Shown here piece by piece: positions 1 to 9,467 of a stretch of 64,000 nt of DNA. How positions within the stretch are numbered: position 1 is the first letter of the stretch; every line of letters begins with the position of its first letter. Source of the DNA: Sphingomonas beigongshangi (GTDB lineage Bacteria > Pseudomonadota > Alphaproteobacteria > Sphingomonadales > Sphingomonadaceae). Below the pieces are notes generated by a model that saw nothing but the letters and a program-made list of their open reading frames with translations, was not told where the DNA came from and searched no databases. The stretch spans positions 248,001 through 312,000 of the forward strand of contig NZ_JADHDT010000004.1 in assembly GCF_016820445.1 (NCBI RefSeq), given 5' to 3'. Made by a program: the position numbers and the translations under genes.

Positions 1-576
1 GAACGAGGACGCGGCCTCGCGCCGGCAGCTCGCCAGCGCGTCGGCAAAGTCGGCGGCATCGTCGACGCGGCGCATGCCCTTGCCGCCGCCGCCCGCCACC
101 GCCTTGATCAGCACCGGATAGCCGATCGTGTCGGCCTCCGCGCGGAGCCGCTCGGCGCTCTGGTCCTCGCCCAGATAGCCCGGCGTGACCGGCACGCCCG
201 CCGCGATCATGCGCGCCTTGGCCGCGTCCTTCAGCCCCATGGCGCGGATGCTCGCGGGGGGCGCGCCGACCCAGACCAGGCCGGCGGCGATCACCGCTTC
301 GGCGAATTCGGCATTCTCGCTGAGGAAGCCATAGCCGGGGTGGATCGCTTCGGCCCCGCTGTCGCGGGCGGCGGCGATGATGCGGTCTGCGACGAGATAG
401 CTTTCCCGCGCCGGGGCCGGCCCGATGTGCACGGCATCGTCCGCCTCGCGCACGTGCAGCGCCTGTGCGTCGGCGTCCGAATAGACGGCCACGGTGCGGA
501 TGCCGAGCCGCCGCGCGGTCCGGATGATCCGGCAGGCGATCTCGCCGCGATTGGCGATGAGGAGGGACTCGATCAT
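1..576 (-). CDS. Methylcrotonyl-CoA carboxylase biotin-carboxylase (alpha) subunit, 5' part only
   Basis: This is the N-terminal 192 residues of a biotin-dependent acyl-CoA carboxylase alpha subunit; the gene runs off the left window edge. Visible motifs are IANRGEIA (7-14), HPGYGFLSEN (79-88) and the ATP-grasp glycine loop KAVAGGGGKGMR (158-169), all typical of biotin carboxylase domains. The product would carboxylate its biotin with bicarbonate and ATP. I assign it to 3-methylcrotonyl-CoA carboxylase because isovaleryl-CoA dehydrogenase and a matching carboxyltransferase lie upstream on the same strand. Propionyl- or geranyl-CoA carboxylase cannot be excluded from this fragment. An AAGGA ribosome-binding site lies 8 nt before the ATG, directly after the palindromic repeat that closes the preceding DUF559 gene. 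Confidence 0.9.
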   Translation of the reverse strand, partial: MIESLLIANRGEIACRIIRTARRLGIRTVAVYSDADAQALHVREADDAVHIGPAPARESYLVADRIIAAARDSGAEAIHPGYGFLSENAEFAEAVIAAGLVWVGAPPASIRAMGLKDAAKARMIAAGVPVTPGYLGEDQSAERLRAEADTIGYPVLIKAVAGGGGKGMRRVDDAADFADALASCRREAASSF

Positions 577-587
577 CTTCAAATCCT

Positions 588-992
588 TCATTCCTCCCCG
601 GCACGGGGAGGTGGCAGCCCGTAGGGCTGACGGAGGGGAAGTCGCGCACGGGCGGCGGCGACGATCTGGCTCACGACCGCATCGAGGTCGCGCAAAATGT
701 CCGCGGCTGTCACCCGCATGGTGGCGATCCCGTGCAGCAGCAGCCAGGCGTCTCGGTCCTTGTCGAAGCCCGGCTGATCGCCATGATCATGCGCCGCGCC
801 GTCCACTTCGATGCAGAGCCGGGCGGCGGCACAGAAGAAGTCGAGAACATAGACTCCGGCAGGATGCTGCTTGCGAAACTTGAGATCGGCCGGGCGGCCT
901 CGCAGCGCACGCCACAGCACGATTTCCGGCAGGGTCATCGTACGACGCAGGCGTCGCGCCCGAAGGACGGTCGGGGCAGATGCCCTCAGCAT
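588..992 (-). CDS. DUF559 (COG2852-like) endonuclease-domain protein
   Basis: A 134-residue protein with the DUF559 fold pattern: LRRTMTLPE near the start, then KFRKQ (38-42), the acidic pair DFF (D51) and IEVDG (E62, D64), and a following histidine (H68). This resembles the PD-(D/E)xK-like active site of very-short-patch-repair-type nucleases; family members are annotated as endonucleases but their role is largely unknown. It lies between the beta and alpha genes of the carboxylase operon, where no gene is usually expected. Both flanks are palindromic repeats in inverted orientation (593-638 and 1029-1080). The last 17 or so residues (LPLRQPYGLPPPRAGEE) are encoded by the downstream repeat. 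The chosen ATG at 992 lacks a clear ribosome-binding site; M19 is a possible alternative start. Confidence 0.8.
   Translation of the reverse strand: MLRASAPTVLRARRLRRTMTLPEIVLWRALRGRPADLKFRKQHPAGVYVLDFFCAAARLCIEVDGAAHDHGDQPGFDKDRDAWLLLHGIATMRVTAADILRDLDAVVSQIVAAARARLPLRQPYGLPPPRAGEE
593..638 (-). repeat. Palindromic intergenic repeat, left copy, overlapping the DUF559 3' end
   Basis: On the plus strand this reads CCTCCCCG (593-600), a 3-nt loop, CGGGGAGG (604-611), then a second hairpin CAGCCC (615-620), 3-nt loop, GGGCTG (624-629), and a terminal GGAGGGG (632-638). It has the same order of parts as the copy at 1029-1080 but in the opposite orientation. The DUF559 reading frame runs through the whole element and stops at 588-590. 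Such REP-like elements are common between genes in sphingomonads and Caulobacter relatives. Confidence 0.8.
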
Positions 993-1028
993 GATGCACG
1001 CCGATCGAGGGAGCGGCACGTGCGTCTG

Positions 1029-1080
1029 CCCCTCCACCGCGCCGCTGCGCGGCGCGATCCCCCTCCCCGTTCCGGGGAGG
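1029..1080 (+). repeat. Palindromic intergenic repeat, right copy, upstream of the DUF559 gene
   Basis: On the plus strand this reads CCCCTCC (1029-1035), then a hairpin CGCGCCGC (1038-1045), 3-nt loop, GCGGCGCG (1049-1056), then the hairpin CCTCCCCG (1062-1069), 3-nt loop, CGGGGAGG (1073-1080). Read on the minus strand it matches the layout of the left copy. The 8-bp CCTCCCCG hairpin is identical in both, while the second hairpin differs in sequence but still pairs perfectly. This suggests selection on structure. Confidence 0.8.
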
Positions 1081-1104
1081 AGCTGAAGGGCATGCGGCGG
1101 CGCC

Positions 1105-2694
1105 TCACATCCGGAACACGCCGAAGCGGGGCGCTTCGGCAATGGGGGCGTTGAGACAGGCGTCGAGCGCGAGGCCGAGCACGTCGCGCGTCTGGGCGGG
1201 ATCGATGATCCCGTCGTCCCACAGCCGCGCGGTCGCATGCCAGGGATTGCCCTCGTCCTCGTAGCGCGCGCGGATCGGCGCCTTGAACGCCTCCGCCTGG
1301 TCCGGCGACCAGCTCTCCGCGTCGCGGTGGACGGTGGCGAGCACGCTCGCGGCCTGTTCGCCCCCCATCACGCTGATCCGGCTGTTGGGCCAGGTGAACA
1401 GGAAGCGAGGCGAATAGGCGCGGCCGCACATGCCGTAATTGCCCGCGCCGAAGCTGCCGCCGATCAGGATCGTGATCTTGGGCACGCTTGCCGTCGCCAC
1501 GGCGGTGACGAGCTTCGCACCGTGCTTGGCTATCCCCTCCGCCTCGTACCGGCCGCCGACCATGAAGCCGCTGATGTTCTGCAGGAACAGGAGCGGCACG
1601 CGGCGCTGGCAGGCGAGTTCGATGAAATGCGCGCCCTTCTGCGCGCTCTCGCTGAACAGCACGCCGTTGTTGGCGAGGATCGCGACGGGCATGCCATAGA
1701 CATGCGCGAAGCCGCAGACGAGCGAGGCGCCGTAGAGCGCCTTGAACTCGTGGAACTCCGATCCGTCGACCAGCCGCGCGATCACCTCGTGCACGTCATA
1801 GGGTGCGCGCACGTCCTGCGGGATCAGGCCATAGAGATCGTCGATCGGATAGAGGGGATCGCGGGCCTCCTGGCGGTTGACCGGCGCATTGTGCTGCGGC
1901 GGCAGCGTGGCGACGATGTCGCGGACGATCGTCAGCGCATGATCGTCGTCCTGCGCAACGTGATCGACGACGCCGGACCGGCGGCCGTGCGTGTCGGCGC
2001 CGCCCAGTTCCTCGGCGCTGATCACCTCGCCCGTCGCGGCCTTCACCAGCGGCGGGCCGGCGAGGAAGATCGTCCCCTGCCCCGCGACGATCACCGTCTC
2101 GTCGGACATGGCGGGGACATAGGCGCCGCCCGCGGTGCAACTGCCCATCACGCAGGCGATCTGCGGGATGCCGAGCGCGGACATGTTCGCCTGGTTGAAG
2201 AAGATGCGGCCGAAGTGATCGCGATCCGGAAACACCTCTGCCTGGTGCGGCAGGTTGGCGCCGCCCGAATCGACCAGGTAGATGCACGGCAGCCGGTTTT
2301 CCTGCGCGATCTCCTGCGCGCGGAGGTGCTTCTTCACCGTCAGCGGATAATAGGTCCCGCCCTTCACGGTCGCGTCGTTGCAGACGATCATCACCTGCCG
2401 GCCCGACACCCGCCCGATGCCGGCGATCATGCCCGCACCGGGGACCTCGCCGTCATAAAGGTCGTTCGCCGCCAGCTGGCCGATCTCCAGGAACGGGCTG
2501 CCCGGATCGAGCAGACGCTCGACGCGGTCGCGGGGCAGCAGCTTGCCACGGCTGGTGTGCCGTTCTCGCGCCTTGTCGCTGCCGCCCAGCGCCGCCCGCG
2601 CGACATCGGCGCGCAGTCGCTCGGCGAGCGCGCGATTGTGCGCGACGAGCGCGGGATCGATCGTCGCGGTGGCAGGGATGACGGGCGCGCTCAT
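1105..2694 (-). CDS. Methylcrotonyl-CoA carboxylase carboxyltransferase (beta) subunit
   Basis: A 529-residue carboxyltransferase of the acyl-CoA carboxylase family, about the usual length for MCC beta (around 535). It would move the carboxyl group from biotin to 3-methylcrotonyl-CoA in leucine breakdown. Two crotonase-like halves are visible, with the oxyanion-hole segments [14 protein letters not shown] in the N half and [16 protein letters not shown] in the C half. It starts 10 bases after the isovaleryl-CoA dehydrogenase stop, so the two are surely co-transcribed. A GAGG site lies 8 nt before the ATG at 2694; a GTG one codon upstream (2697) is possible. The alpha subunit should follow directly but is displaced by the DUF559 cassette. 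Confidence 0.93.
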   Translation of the reverse strand: MSAPVIPATATIDPALVAHNRALAERLRADVARAALGGSDKARERHTSRGKLLPRDRVERLLDPGSPFLEIGQLAANDLYDGEVPGAGMIAGIGRVSGRQVMIVCNDATVKGGTYYPLTVKKHLRAQEIAQENRLPCIYLVDSGGANLPHQAEVFPDRDHFGRIFFNQANMSALGIPQIACVMGSCTAGGAYVPAMSDETVIVAGQGTIFLAGPPLVKAATGEVISAEELGGADTHGRRSGVVDHVAQDDDHALTIVRDIVATLPPQHNAPVNRQEARDPLYPIDDLYGLIPQDVRAPYDVHEVIARLVDGSEFHEFKALYGASLVCGFAHVYGMPVAILANNGVLFSESAQKGAHFIELACQRRVPLLFLQNISGFMVGGRYEAEGIAKHGAKLVTAVATASVPKITILIGGSFGAGNYGMCGRAYSPRFLFTWPNSRISVMGGEQAASVLATVHRDAESWSPDQAEAFKAPIRARYEDEGNPWHATARLWDDGIIDPAQTRDVLGLALDACLNAPIAEAPRFGVFRM

Positions 2695-2704
2695 CACAGA
2701 TGCC

Positions 2705-3874
2705 TCACTGCGCGACCTTGGGCGCTGCGCCGATCAGCTCGCGCCCGATCAGCATGCGGCGGATCTCGTTGGTACCCGCGCCGATGTCGAGCAGCTTGGC
2801 GTCGCGCATGAAGCGCTCGACCGGCCAATCCTTCGTATAGCCCGCGCCGCCCAGCGCCTGGATCGCCTCCAGCGCCACCTTCACCGCATTTTCGGACGCA
2901 TAGAGGATCGCACCCGCTGCGTCGAAGCGCGTCGTCTTGCCCGCGTCGCAGCTTTTCGCCACCGCATAGACATAGGCGCGCGCCGAATTGAGCGCGACGT
3001 ACATGTCGGCGACCTTGGCCTGCATCAGCTGGAACTGGCCGATCGGCTGGCCGAACTGCTTGCGCTCGCGAACATAGGGGATGACGACGTCGAGGCAGGC
3101 CTGCATGACGCCGAGCTGGATCGCGGCGAGCACCGCGCGCTCATAGTCGAGGCCGCTCATCAGCACGCCGACGCCGCCATTCAGCGGGCCCATGACGTTC
3201 TCGCGCGGGACCTCGCAGCCGTCGAACACCAATTCGGCGGTCGGCGAGCCGCGCATGCCCATCTTGTCGATCTTCTGCCCGATCGAGAAACCGGGCATGT
3301 CCTTCTCGATCAGAAAGGCGGTGATGCCGCGGCTTCCCTCGCCGGTCTTCGCATAGACGACGAGCGTGTCGGCATAGGCCGCGTTGGTGATCCAGAATTT
3401 CGTGCCGTCGAGCACATAGCCGCGATCGGTCTCCCGCGCGCGCAGCTTCATCGACACGACGTCGGACCCGGCGTTCGCCTCCGACATCGCGAGGCTGCCG
3501 ACATGCTCGCCCGAGATCAGCTTCGGCAGGTATTTCGCCTTCTGCTCCGGATTGGCCCAGCGGCGGATCTGGTTGACGCAGAGGTTCGAATGCGCGCCGT
3601 AGCTCAGCCCGATCGACGCGGATGCGCGCGAAACCTCTTCGACGGCGACGACATGTTCCAGATAGCCGAGACCGAGGCCGCCATCGGCTTCGTCGACCGT
3701 GATGCCGTGCAGGCCGAGCTCGCCCATCGCGGGCCAGAGCTCGTCGCGCGGGAACCAGTCGTCCGCGTCGATCCTTGCCGCGAGCGGCGCGATCCGGTCG
3801 GTCGCGAACCGCTGCGTGCTCTCGCGGATCATGTCCGCCGCCTCTCCGAGGGCGAAATCGAAATCGGGTGTCAA
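2705..3874 (-). CDS. Isovaleryl-CoA dehydrogenase
   Basis: A 389-residue flavin-dependent acyl-CoA dehydrogenase that should oxidise isovaleryl-CoA to 3-methylcrotonyl-CoA, the step before the carboxylase encoded next to it. The sequence has the family features [15 protein letters not shown] and [11 protein letters not shown] in the middle domain and [10 protein letters not shown], where E245 sits at the position of the catalytic base of isovaleryl-CoA dehydrogenases (elsewhere the base is at a different position). The C-terminal ALGGAGY and GAGTNEIRR motifs are also present. It is the first gene of the minus-strand leucine operon and faces frmA across a 129-bp intergenic region. Confidence 0.93.
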   Translation of the reverse strand: MTPDFDFALGEAADMIRESTQRFATDRIAPLAARIDADDWFPRDELWPAMGELGLHGITVDEADGGLGLGYLEHVVAVEEVSRASASIGLSYGAHSNLCVNQIRRWANPEQKAKYLPKLISGEHVGSLAMSEANAGSDVVSMKLRARETDRGYVLDGTKFWITNAAYADTLVVYAKTGEGSRGITAFLIEKDMPGFSIGQKIDKMGMRGSPTAELVFDGCEVPRENVMGPLNGGVGVLMSGLDYERAVLAAIQLGVMQACLDVVIPYVRERKQFGQPIGQFQLMQAKVADMYVALNSARAYVYAVAKSCDAGKTTRFDAAGAILYASENAVKVALEAIQALGGAGYTKDWPVERFMRDAKLLDIGAGTNEIRRMLIGRELIGAAPKVAQ

Positions 3875-3938
3875 ACCGCCACCTCTCCAAATGTCGTTTC
3901 AAATGCGACTAGCAGGACGGCCGCCCGGATCAACCCTC

Positions 3939-3979
3939 GACGCTTGCGGCGGGCGCGCGCCTTGCCTACCGCAAGCGTC
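3939..3979. promoter_or_regulatory. Perfect 11-bp inverted repeat in the liu/frmA divergent intergenic region
   Basis: GACGCTTGCGG (3939-3949) and CCGCAAGCGTC (3969-3979) are perfect inverted copies separated by 19 bases. The right arm ends 24 bases before the frmA start. The element could be a leader hairpin in the frmA transcript or the binding site of a dimeric regulator acting on one or both divergent operons. A shorter dyad, GTCG...CGAC, lies at about 3892-3908, closer to the dehydrogenase gene. No regulator gene is encoded nearby, so the assignment is open. Confidence 0.55.
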
Positions 3980-4003
3980 AATAACGTACCGGAGCCTGCC
4001 GCC

Positions 4004-5116
<1,113 letters not shown>

Positions 5117-5139
5117 CACCAAGGATAGGGAGAGGATTT

Positions 5140-5523
5140 ATGTTCAGTCACGTCATGCTCGGCGCCAACGATGTCGAGGCATCCAAGGCTTTCTATGATG
5201 CGGCGCTCGGCGCATTGGGCGCGGCGCCGGGTCGTGGCGACGACAAGGGTCGCGTCGTCTATGCCAATGGCGGCGCCCTGTTCATGTTGACACGGCCGAT
5301 TGACGGGCAGCCGGCGTGCCACGCCAATGGCGGCACGGTCGGCTTCAGCGCGAAGAACACCGATGCGATCGACGCCTGGCATGCCGCCGGCCTGGCGCAT
5401 GGCGGCAGCGCGTGCGAGGACCCGCCCGGCTGGCGCCAGACGCCCTTCGGGCCGCTGTACCTCGCCTATCTGCGCGATCCCGCCGGCAACAAGGTCTGCG
5501 CGGCATTCCGCGAGGCGCGCTGA
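5140..5523 (+). CDS. VOC (glyoxalase/bleomycin resistance fold) family protein
   Basis: A 127-residue protein of the vicinal-oxygen-chelate superfamily. It opens with MFSHVMLGANDVEASKAFYD, the typical first beta-alpha unit, and ends with YLAYLRDPAGNKVCAAF, the typical last strand with a metal-binding or structural position. It lies between frmA and the S-formylglutathione hydrolase gene, with a GGGAGAGG ribosome-binding site before the ATG and a stop overlapping the next start. This context suggests a role linked to glutathione or aldehyde detoxification, but the substrate is unknown; it is not of the Gfa family that forms the glutathione-formaldehyde adduct. Confidence 0.85.
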   Translation: MFSHVMLGANDVEASKAFYDAALGALGAAPGRGDDKGRVVYANGGALFMLTRPIDGQPACHANGGTVGFSAKNTDAIDAWHAAGLAHGGSACEDPPGWRQTPFGPLYLAYLRDPAGNKVCAAFREAR

Positions 5524-6359
5524 TGGATATCGTCTCGACCGCGCGTGCGCATGGCGGGACGCAGGGCGTCTACCGTCATGCCAGCGCGGCGACGGGCACG
5601 GACATGACCTTCGCGGTCTTCGTGCCCGATCACGCGCCAGGCGCGACCCTGCCCGTGGTCTGGTATCTGTCGGGCCTGACCTGCACCCATGCCAATGTCA
5701 TGGACAAGGGCGAATATCGCCGCGCCTGCGCAGACCTCGGCCTGATCCTCGTCGCGCCGGACACCAGCCCGCGCGGCGACGACGTGGCGGACGACCCTGC
5801 CGGCGCCTATGACTTCGGCCTTGGCGCCGGTTTCTACGTCGACGCGACGCAGGCGCCCTATGCGGCGCACTATCGGATGTGGTCCTATGTCACGGACGAG
5901 CTGCCGGCGCTGATCGGCAGTGCCTTTCCCGCCGACATGGTCCGCCAGTCGATCATGGGACATTCGATGGGCGGACACGGGGCGCTGACCATCGGCCTGA
6001 CGTTCCCGGAGCGGTTCCGGGCGGTGTCAGCCTTCGCGCCGATCGTCGCGCCCAGCCAGGTACCGTGGGGCGAGAAGGCGCTGGGCGGCTATCTAGGCCA
6101 GGATCGGGCGGCATGGCGGCGGCACGACGCGGTCGCGCTGATCGAGGACGGCGCGCGCGTCCCCGCCCTACTCGTCGACCAGGGGGATGCGGATCAGTTC
6201 CTGCGGGAACAGCTGCGGCCCGAGCTGCTGGCGGGCGCCTGTGCCGCGGCCGGCATCGACCTGACGCTGCGCATGCAGGCAGGCTACGACCACAGCTATT
6301 TCTTCGTCTCGACCTTCATGGCGGACCAGCTCGGCTGGCACGCGGCACGGCTGCGCTGA
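5523..6359 (+). CDS. fghA: S-formylglutathione hydrolase
   Basis: A 278-residue alpha/beta hydrolase that splits S-formylglutathione into formate and glutathione. The nucleophile elbow GHSMGG places the catalytic serine at 148; the aspartate lies in DQGDADQF (D222 or D224) and the histidine in YDHSYFF (H257), all at the spacing of the esterase D family. Length matches the family (about 280). Its ATG overlaps the VOC stop codon by one base, so the three-gene formaldehyde unit is translationally coupled. It ends 3 bases before the convergent acetyltransferase gene. Confidence 0.94.
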   Translation: MDIVSTARAHGGTQGVYRHASAATGTDMTFAVFVPDHAPGATLPVVWYLSGLTCTHANVMDKGEYRRACADLGLILVAPDTSPRGDDVADDPAGAYDFGLGAGFYVDATQAPYAAHYRMWSYVTDELPALIGSAFPADMVRQSIMGHSMGGHGALTIGLTFPERFRAVSAFAPIVAPSQVPWGEKALGGYLGQDRAAWRRHDAVALIEDGARVPALLVDQGDADQFLREQLRPELLAGACAAAGIDLTLRMQAGYDHSYFFVSTFMADQLGWHAARLR

Positions 6360-6362
6360 GGT

Positions 6363-6884
6363 TCAGAGGTTCCGCGCGTAGACGAAGTCGTCGCACCAGG
6401 TCACGCCGACCTTGAAGCGGCGTTCGGCGACGACGGCGAAGCCGTGGCGCTCATAGAAGGCGCGGGCGCGGGCATTTCCCGCGAACACGCCGAGCAGCAT
6501 GCGCGTCGCGCCGAGCGCACGCGCATCAGCGACCGCGCGGGCCATCAGCGCCGGGCCGAGGCCGGTGCCCTGCATCCGGGACAGCGTGTAGATGCGGCGC
6601 AACTCGATGTCGCCGACGCGCGTCTCGCCCACCTCCTCCGGCGGGGTCAGCAGCGAATAGCCAATCGGCGAGTGGCCGGACGCATGCTCCGCCAGCGTCA
6701 GGACGCTGGCCGGATCGCGGCTCCAGGCGTCGAAGCGCGCCGGGCTGCTCTTGGCGGCGAGATGCGCCAGGATGTCGACGCCCGCCAGCACGCCGGCGAA
6801 CGTCTCCAGGAAGCTGGCCTGCGCGACCAGCGCGACTGCGGGCGCATCCTCGGGAGACGCACGCCGCAGCCGCCAGTCGGTCAT
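6363..6884 (-). CDS. GNAT family N-acetyltransferase
   Basis: A 173-residue acetyltransferase of the GNAT fold. The acetyl-CoA pyrophosphate loop is visible in RMQGTGLGPALM, followed by the alpha-helix and the NARARAFYERHGFAVV segment typical of motif B. The substrate cannot be read from sequence. The start overlaps the ndk stop codon by one base, so it is the last gene of the pepA-holC-ndk group. Confidence 0.85.
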   Translation of the reverse strand: MTDWRLRRASPEDAPAVALVAQASFLETFAGVLAGVDILAHLAAKSSPARFDAWSRDPASVLTLAEHASGHSPIGYSLLTPPEEVGETRVGDIELRRIYTLSRMQGTGLGPALMARAVADARALGATRMLLGVFAGNARARAFYERHGFAVVAERRFKVGVTWCDDFVYARNL

Positions 6885-7306
6885 CAGCCGACGATCTCTT
6901 CGGGTTTGAAGAAATAGGCGATCTCGATCTCGGCATTCTCGTCCGAGTCCGAGCCGTGCACCGTGTTCGCCTCGATTGATTCGGCCAATTCCTTGCGGAT
7001 CGTGCCAGGCTCGGCGTTCGCTGGGTTGGTCGCGCCCATGATGTCGCGGTTGCGCTGCATCGCGTTCTCGCCCTCGAGAACCTGCACGACCACGGGACCC
7101 GAGATCATGAATTCGACCAGATCGTTGAAGAAGGGGCGCTCCTTGTGCACCGCGTAGAAGCCTTCGGCCTGTTCACGGGTCATGTGGATGCGCTTCGAGG
7201 CGACGACGCGCAGGCCGGCGTCCTCCAGCATCTTGGTGACCGCGCCGGTCAGGTTGCGACGCGTGGCGTCGGGCTTGATGATCGAAAAGGTCCGGTTCGC
7301 GGCCAT
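6884..7306 (-). CDS. ndk: Nucleoside-diphosphate kinase
   Basis: A 140-residue enzyme that transfers the gamma phosphate of ATP to nucleoside diphosphates through a phosphohistidine. The catalytic histidine is H117 in NTVHGSD, and [10 protein letters not shown] opens the protein as in nearly all family members. I chose the ATG at 7306 (MAANRTF) because it fits family N-termini, although the AGGAG site is 13 nt away; a GTG at 7315 sits 4 nt from the same site and would add three residues. Confidence 0.95.
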   Translation of the reverse strand: MAANRTFSIIKPDATRRNLTGAVTKMLEDAGLRVVASKRIHMTREQAEGFYAVHKERPFFNDLVEFMISGPVVVQVLEGENAMQRNRDIMGATNPANAEPGTIRKELAESIEANTVHGSDSDENAEIEIAYFFKPEEIVG

Positions 7307-7405
7307 GATGGTCACGGAGCTCCTGTGGTTGGGCTGTCGTTGGAAGTGGCGCTGCCCTAGTGGCCGGAACGGGACTTGGCAACAATCAGCGATCGGCAGG
7401 CGCGA

Positions 7406-7846
7406 TCAGGCGGCGCGCTCCCAGCGGCCGGTGTCCGACTGTTTCCAGTATCGCCGTTCGACATCCGCCGCGTCGCCCAGTCCCCGCCAGGCCGTTCGGG
7501 CCGCCTGGATATGGTCTTCGCCGAAAAAGTGGAACGCGCGTTCGAAGGTCAGCGCCTCGTCGCGCCAGCGGCCGTCGACGATGGCGACATGGCGCGCGCC
7601 GTTCGCCGCATCGACGCTGCCCGCGATCAGCACCGGCTGCAGCGCATCCCCACCCCCGCCGGCCTGGGCATGCGGCAGAAAACTTTCGGGATCGTAGATC
7701 CAGAGCAGGCGGTCGAGCTGCGCCCGCTGCTCCGGATCCTCCGCAACGATCAGCAGCCGCGCGCCGCTCGCCACCACCTTCTCGGCGATCTGCGGCAGCG
7801 CGCGGTCGAGCGGCGTCGTGGTCAGGTGATAGAAATCGACCTGCAT
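7406..7846 (-). CDS. holC: DNA polymerase III chi subunit
   Basis: A 146-residue protein with the chi-subunit pattern: MQVDFYHL at the start, a Rossmann-like core with LLIVAEDPEQRAQLDRLLW, and the FLPHA segment. Chi links the clamp loader to single-strand binding protein. Length equals that of the E. coli protein (147). The ATG overlaps the pepA stop codon (1 bp); the pepA-holC pair is a frequent arrangement in alphaproteobacteria. Confidence 0.9.
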   Translation of the reverse strand: MQVDFYHLTTTPLDRALPQIAEKVVASGARLLIVAEDPEQRAQLDRLLWIYDPESFLPHAQAGGGGDALQPVLIAGSVDAANGARHVAIVDGRWRDEALTFERAFHFFGEDHIQAARTAWRGLGDAADVERRYWKQSDTGRWERAA

Positions 7847-9303
7847 CAGCCCTCGAAATTGGCCGAGACGAACCGGTCGAGCAGGCGGACGCCGTAGCCG
7901 GTCGCACCCTTGTCGTGGTGGCTGCCAGGCTTGTCCGCCCACACCACGCCGGCGATGTCGAGATGCGCCCACTTCACGCCGTCGTCGACGAACCGCTTGA
8001 TGAACTGCGCGGCCGTGATCGAGCCGGCGCCGCGCGGCCCGACATTCTTCATGTCGGCGATCGGGCTGTCGATCAGCTTGTCATAGGCATCGGCGAGCGG
8101 GAAGCGCCACAGCTTGTCGCCGCTCGCGCTGGCCGCGGCCAGCAGCTGCTCGGCAAGGCCATCGTCGTTGCTGAACAGCCCGGCATGCTCGTTGCCCAGG
8201 CTGATGATCATCGCGCCGGTCAGCGTCGCGAGGTCGACCAGCGTGGTCGGCTTGAACGTCCGCTGCGTCCAGGTGATCGCGTCGGCGAGCACGAGGCGCC
8301 CCTCGGCGTCGGTGTTGATCACCTCGATCGTCTGTCCCGACATCGACGTCACGACGTCGCCGGGCCGCTGTGCGTTGCCGTCGGGCATGTTCTCGACGAG
8401 CCCGCAGACGCCGACGACGTTGACCTTCGCCTTGCGCAGCGCGAGCGTCTTCATGACGCCGGCCACCGCACCGGCGCCGCCCATGTCCCACTTCATGTCC
8501 TCCATGCCCGCCGCGGGCTTGATGGAGATGCCGCCGGTGTCGAAGGTCACGCCCTTGCCGACGAAGGCGATCGTCGGCGCGCCTTCGCCGCCGCCGTTCC
8601 ACTTCATTGCGAGGATGCGGCCATCGCGCACCGAGCCCTGGCTGACGCCGAGCAGCGAGCCCATGCCGAGATCGCGCATCGCCGCTTCGTCGAGCACCGT
8701 GATATCGAGCCCGAGGCCGTCGACGTCCCGCCGGACGTGATCGACGAAGCTTTCCGGATACAGGATGTTGGGCGGCAGCGTGACGAGCGTGCGCGTCAGC
8801 GCCATGCCCGCGGTGACCGCGGCGGCATCCGCCCAGGCGGCGTCGGTCCCCTGCGCCGAGCCGGCAATCGTCACGACGCGCAAAGTCGGCTTCTGCTTTT
8901 CGGGAAGCTTGGTGCGATAGACGTCGTAGCGCCAGGCGCGCTGCGCGGCGGCGGCCGCAAAGGCGGTGACGGCGGCCGCCGTGGCACCCGAGGCGGATAC
9001 GTCGACCGCGACCTCCTCCACGCCCGAGGTCAGCAGCTTGGCGACGAGCGCACCTCCGGCCTTCTGCCAATCCACCTCGCTGCCCGCGCCGGTGCCGACG
9101 AGCAGCACGTGACGCGCATCGGACCCGGCGGGCACGAACACGTCGACCACCGCGCCCGCGTCGCCCCCGAACCGCGCCGCCCTTGCGGCCGCGGCGACGA
9201 CCGCGCCGCCGCCGGCCAAGTCGGGCAGCCCGGCGCCCTTGGCGACGGGAACGGCCACGACGGCGGCGTCGGGCGAAACGGCGGGAGCGAAACGAACGTC
9301 CAT
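7846..9303 (-). CDS. pepA: Leucyl aminopeptidase (M17)
   Basis: A 485-residue cytosolic metallo-aminopeptidase. The signature NTDAEGRL is at 330-337, giving metal ligands and the catalytic arginine R336; further ligands and catalytic residues are K250, D255, K262 and D273 in GKGVTFDTGGISIK and KWDMGGAG. The N-terminal regulatory domain is present, so the enzyme is full length. ATG at 9303 gives the usual start. It faces lptD across 164 bp and heads the group pepA, holC, ndk, acetyltransferase. Confidence 0.95.
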   Translation of the reverse strand: MDVRFAPAVSPDAAVVAVPVAKGAGLPDLAGGGAVVAAAARAARFGGDAGAVVDVFVPAGSDARHVLLVGTGAGSEVDWQKAGGALVAKLLTSGVEEVAVDVSASGATAAAVTAFAAAAAQRAWRYDVYRTKLPEKQKPTLRVVTIAGSAQGTDAAWADAAAVTAGMALTRTLVTLPPNILYPESFVDHVRRDVDGLGLDITVLDEAAMRDLGMGSLLGVSQGSVRDGRILAMKWNGGGEGAPTIAFVGKGVTFDTGGISIKPAAGMEDMKWDMGGAGAVAGVMKTLALRKAKVNVVGVCGLVENMPDGNAQRPGDVVTSMSGQTIEVINTDAEGRLVLADAITWTQRTFKPTTLVDLATLTGAMIISLGNEHAGLFSNDDGLAEQLLAAASASGDKLWRFPLADAYDKLIDSPIADMKNVGPRGAGSITAAQFIKRFVDDGVKWAHLDIAGVVWADKPGSHHDKGATGYGVRLLDRFVSANFEG

Positions 9304-9467
9304 GCGAACAAATCCTGTGTCTTTATCGTTGAACGCCGATCTAGGACCCGTCGGCGATAAGCACAACGATTGCAGGGCCGCACGGGTGGTGCGATAGGCG
9401 AAAACCGCATGCGTGCCGTTCAGGGCGGCGCAACTGCCGCGTATTGAAGGGGTGAGTTTTTATCATC

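Noticed and set aside
588-992. DUF559 gene as half of a toxin-antitoxin pair
   Set aside because: No second small gene is present between the carboxylase genes; the remaining space is the two repeats.
2543-4003. A 487-codon N-terminal extension in frame with frmA
   Set aside because: It is antisense to isovaleryl-CoA dehydrogenase and not of protein-like composition. The ATG at 4004 gives the family N-terminus.
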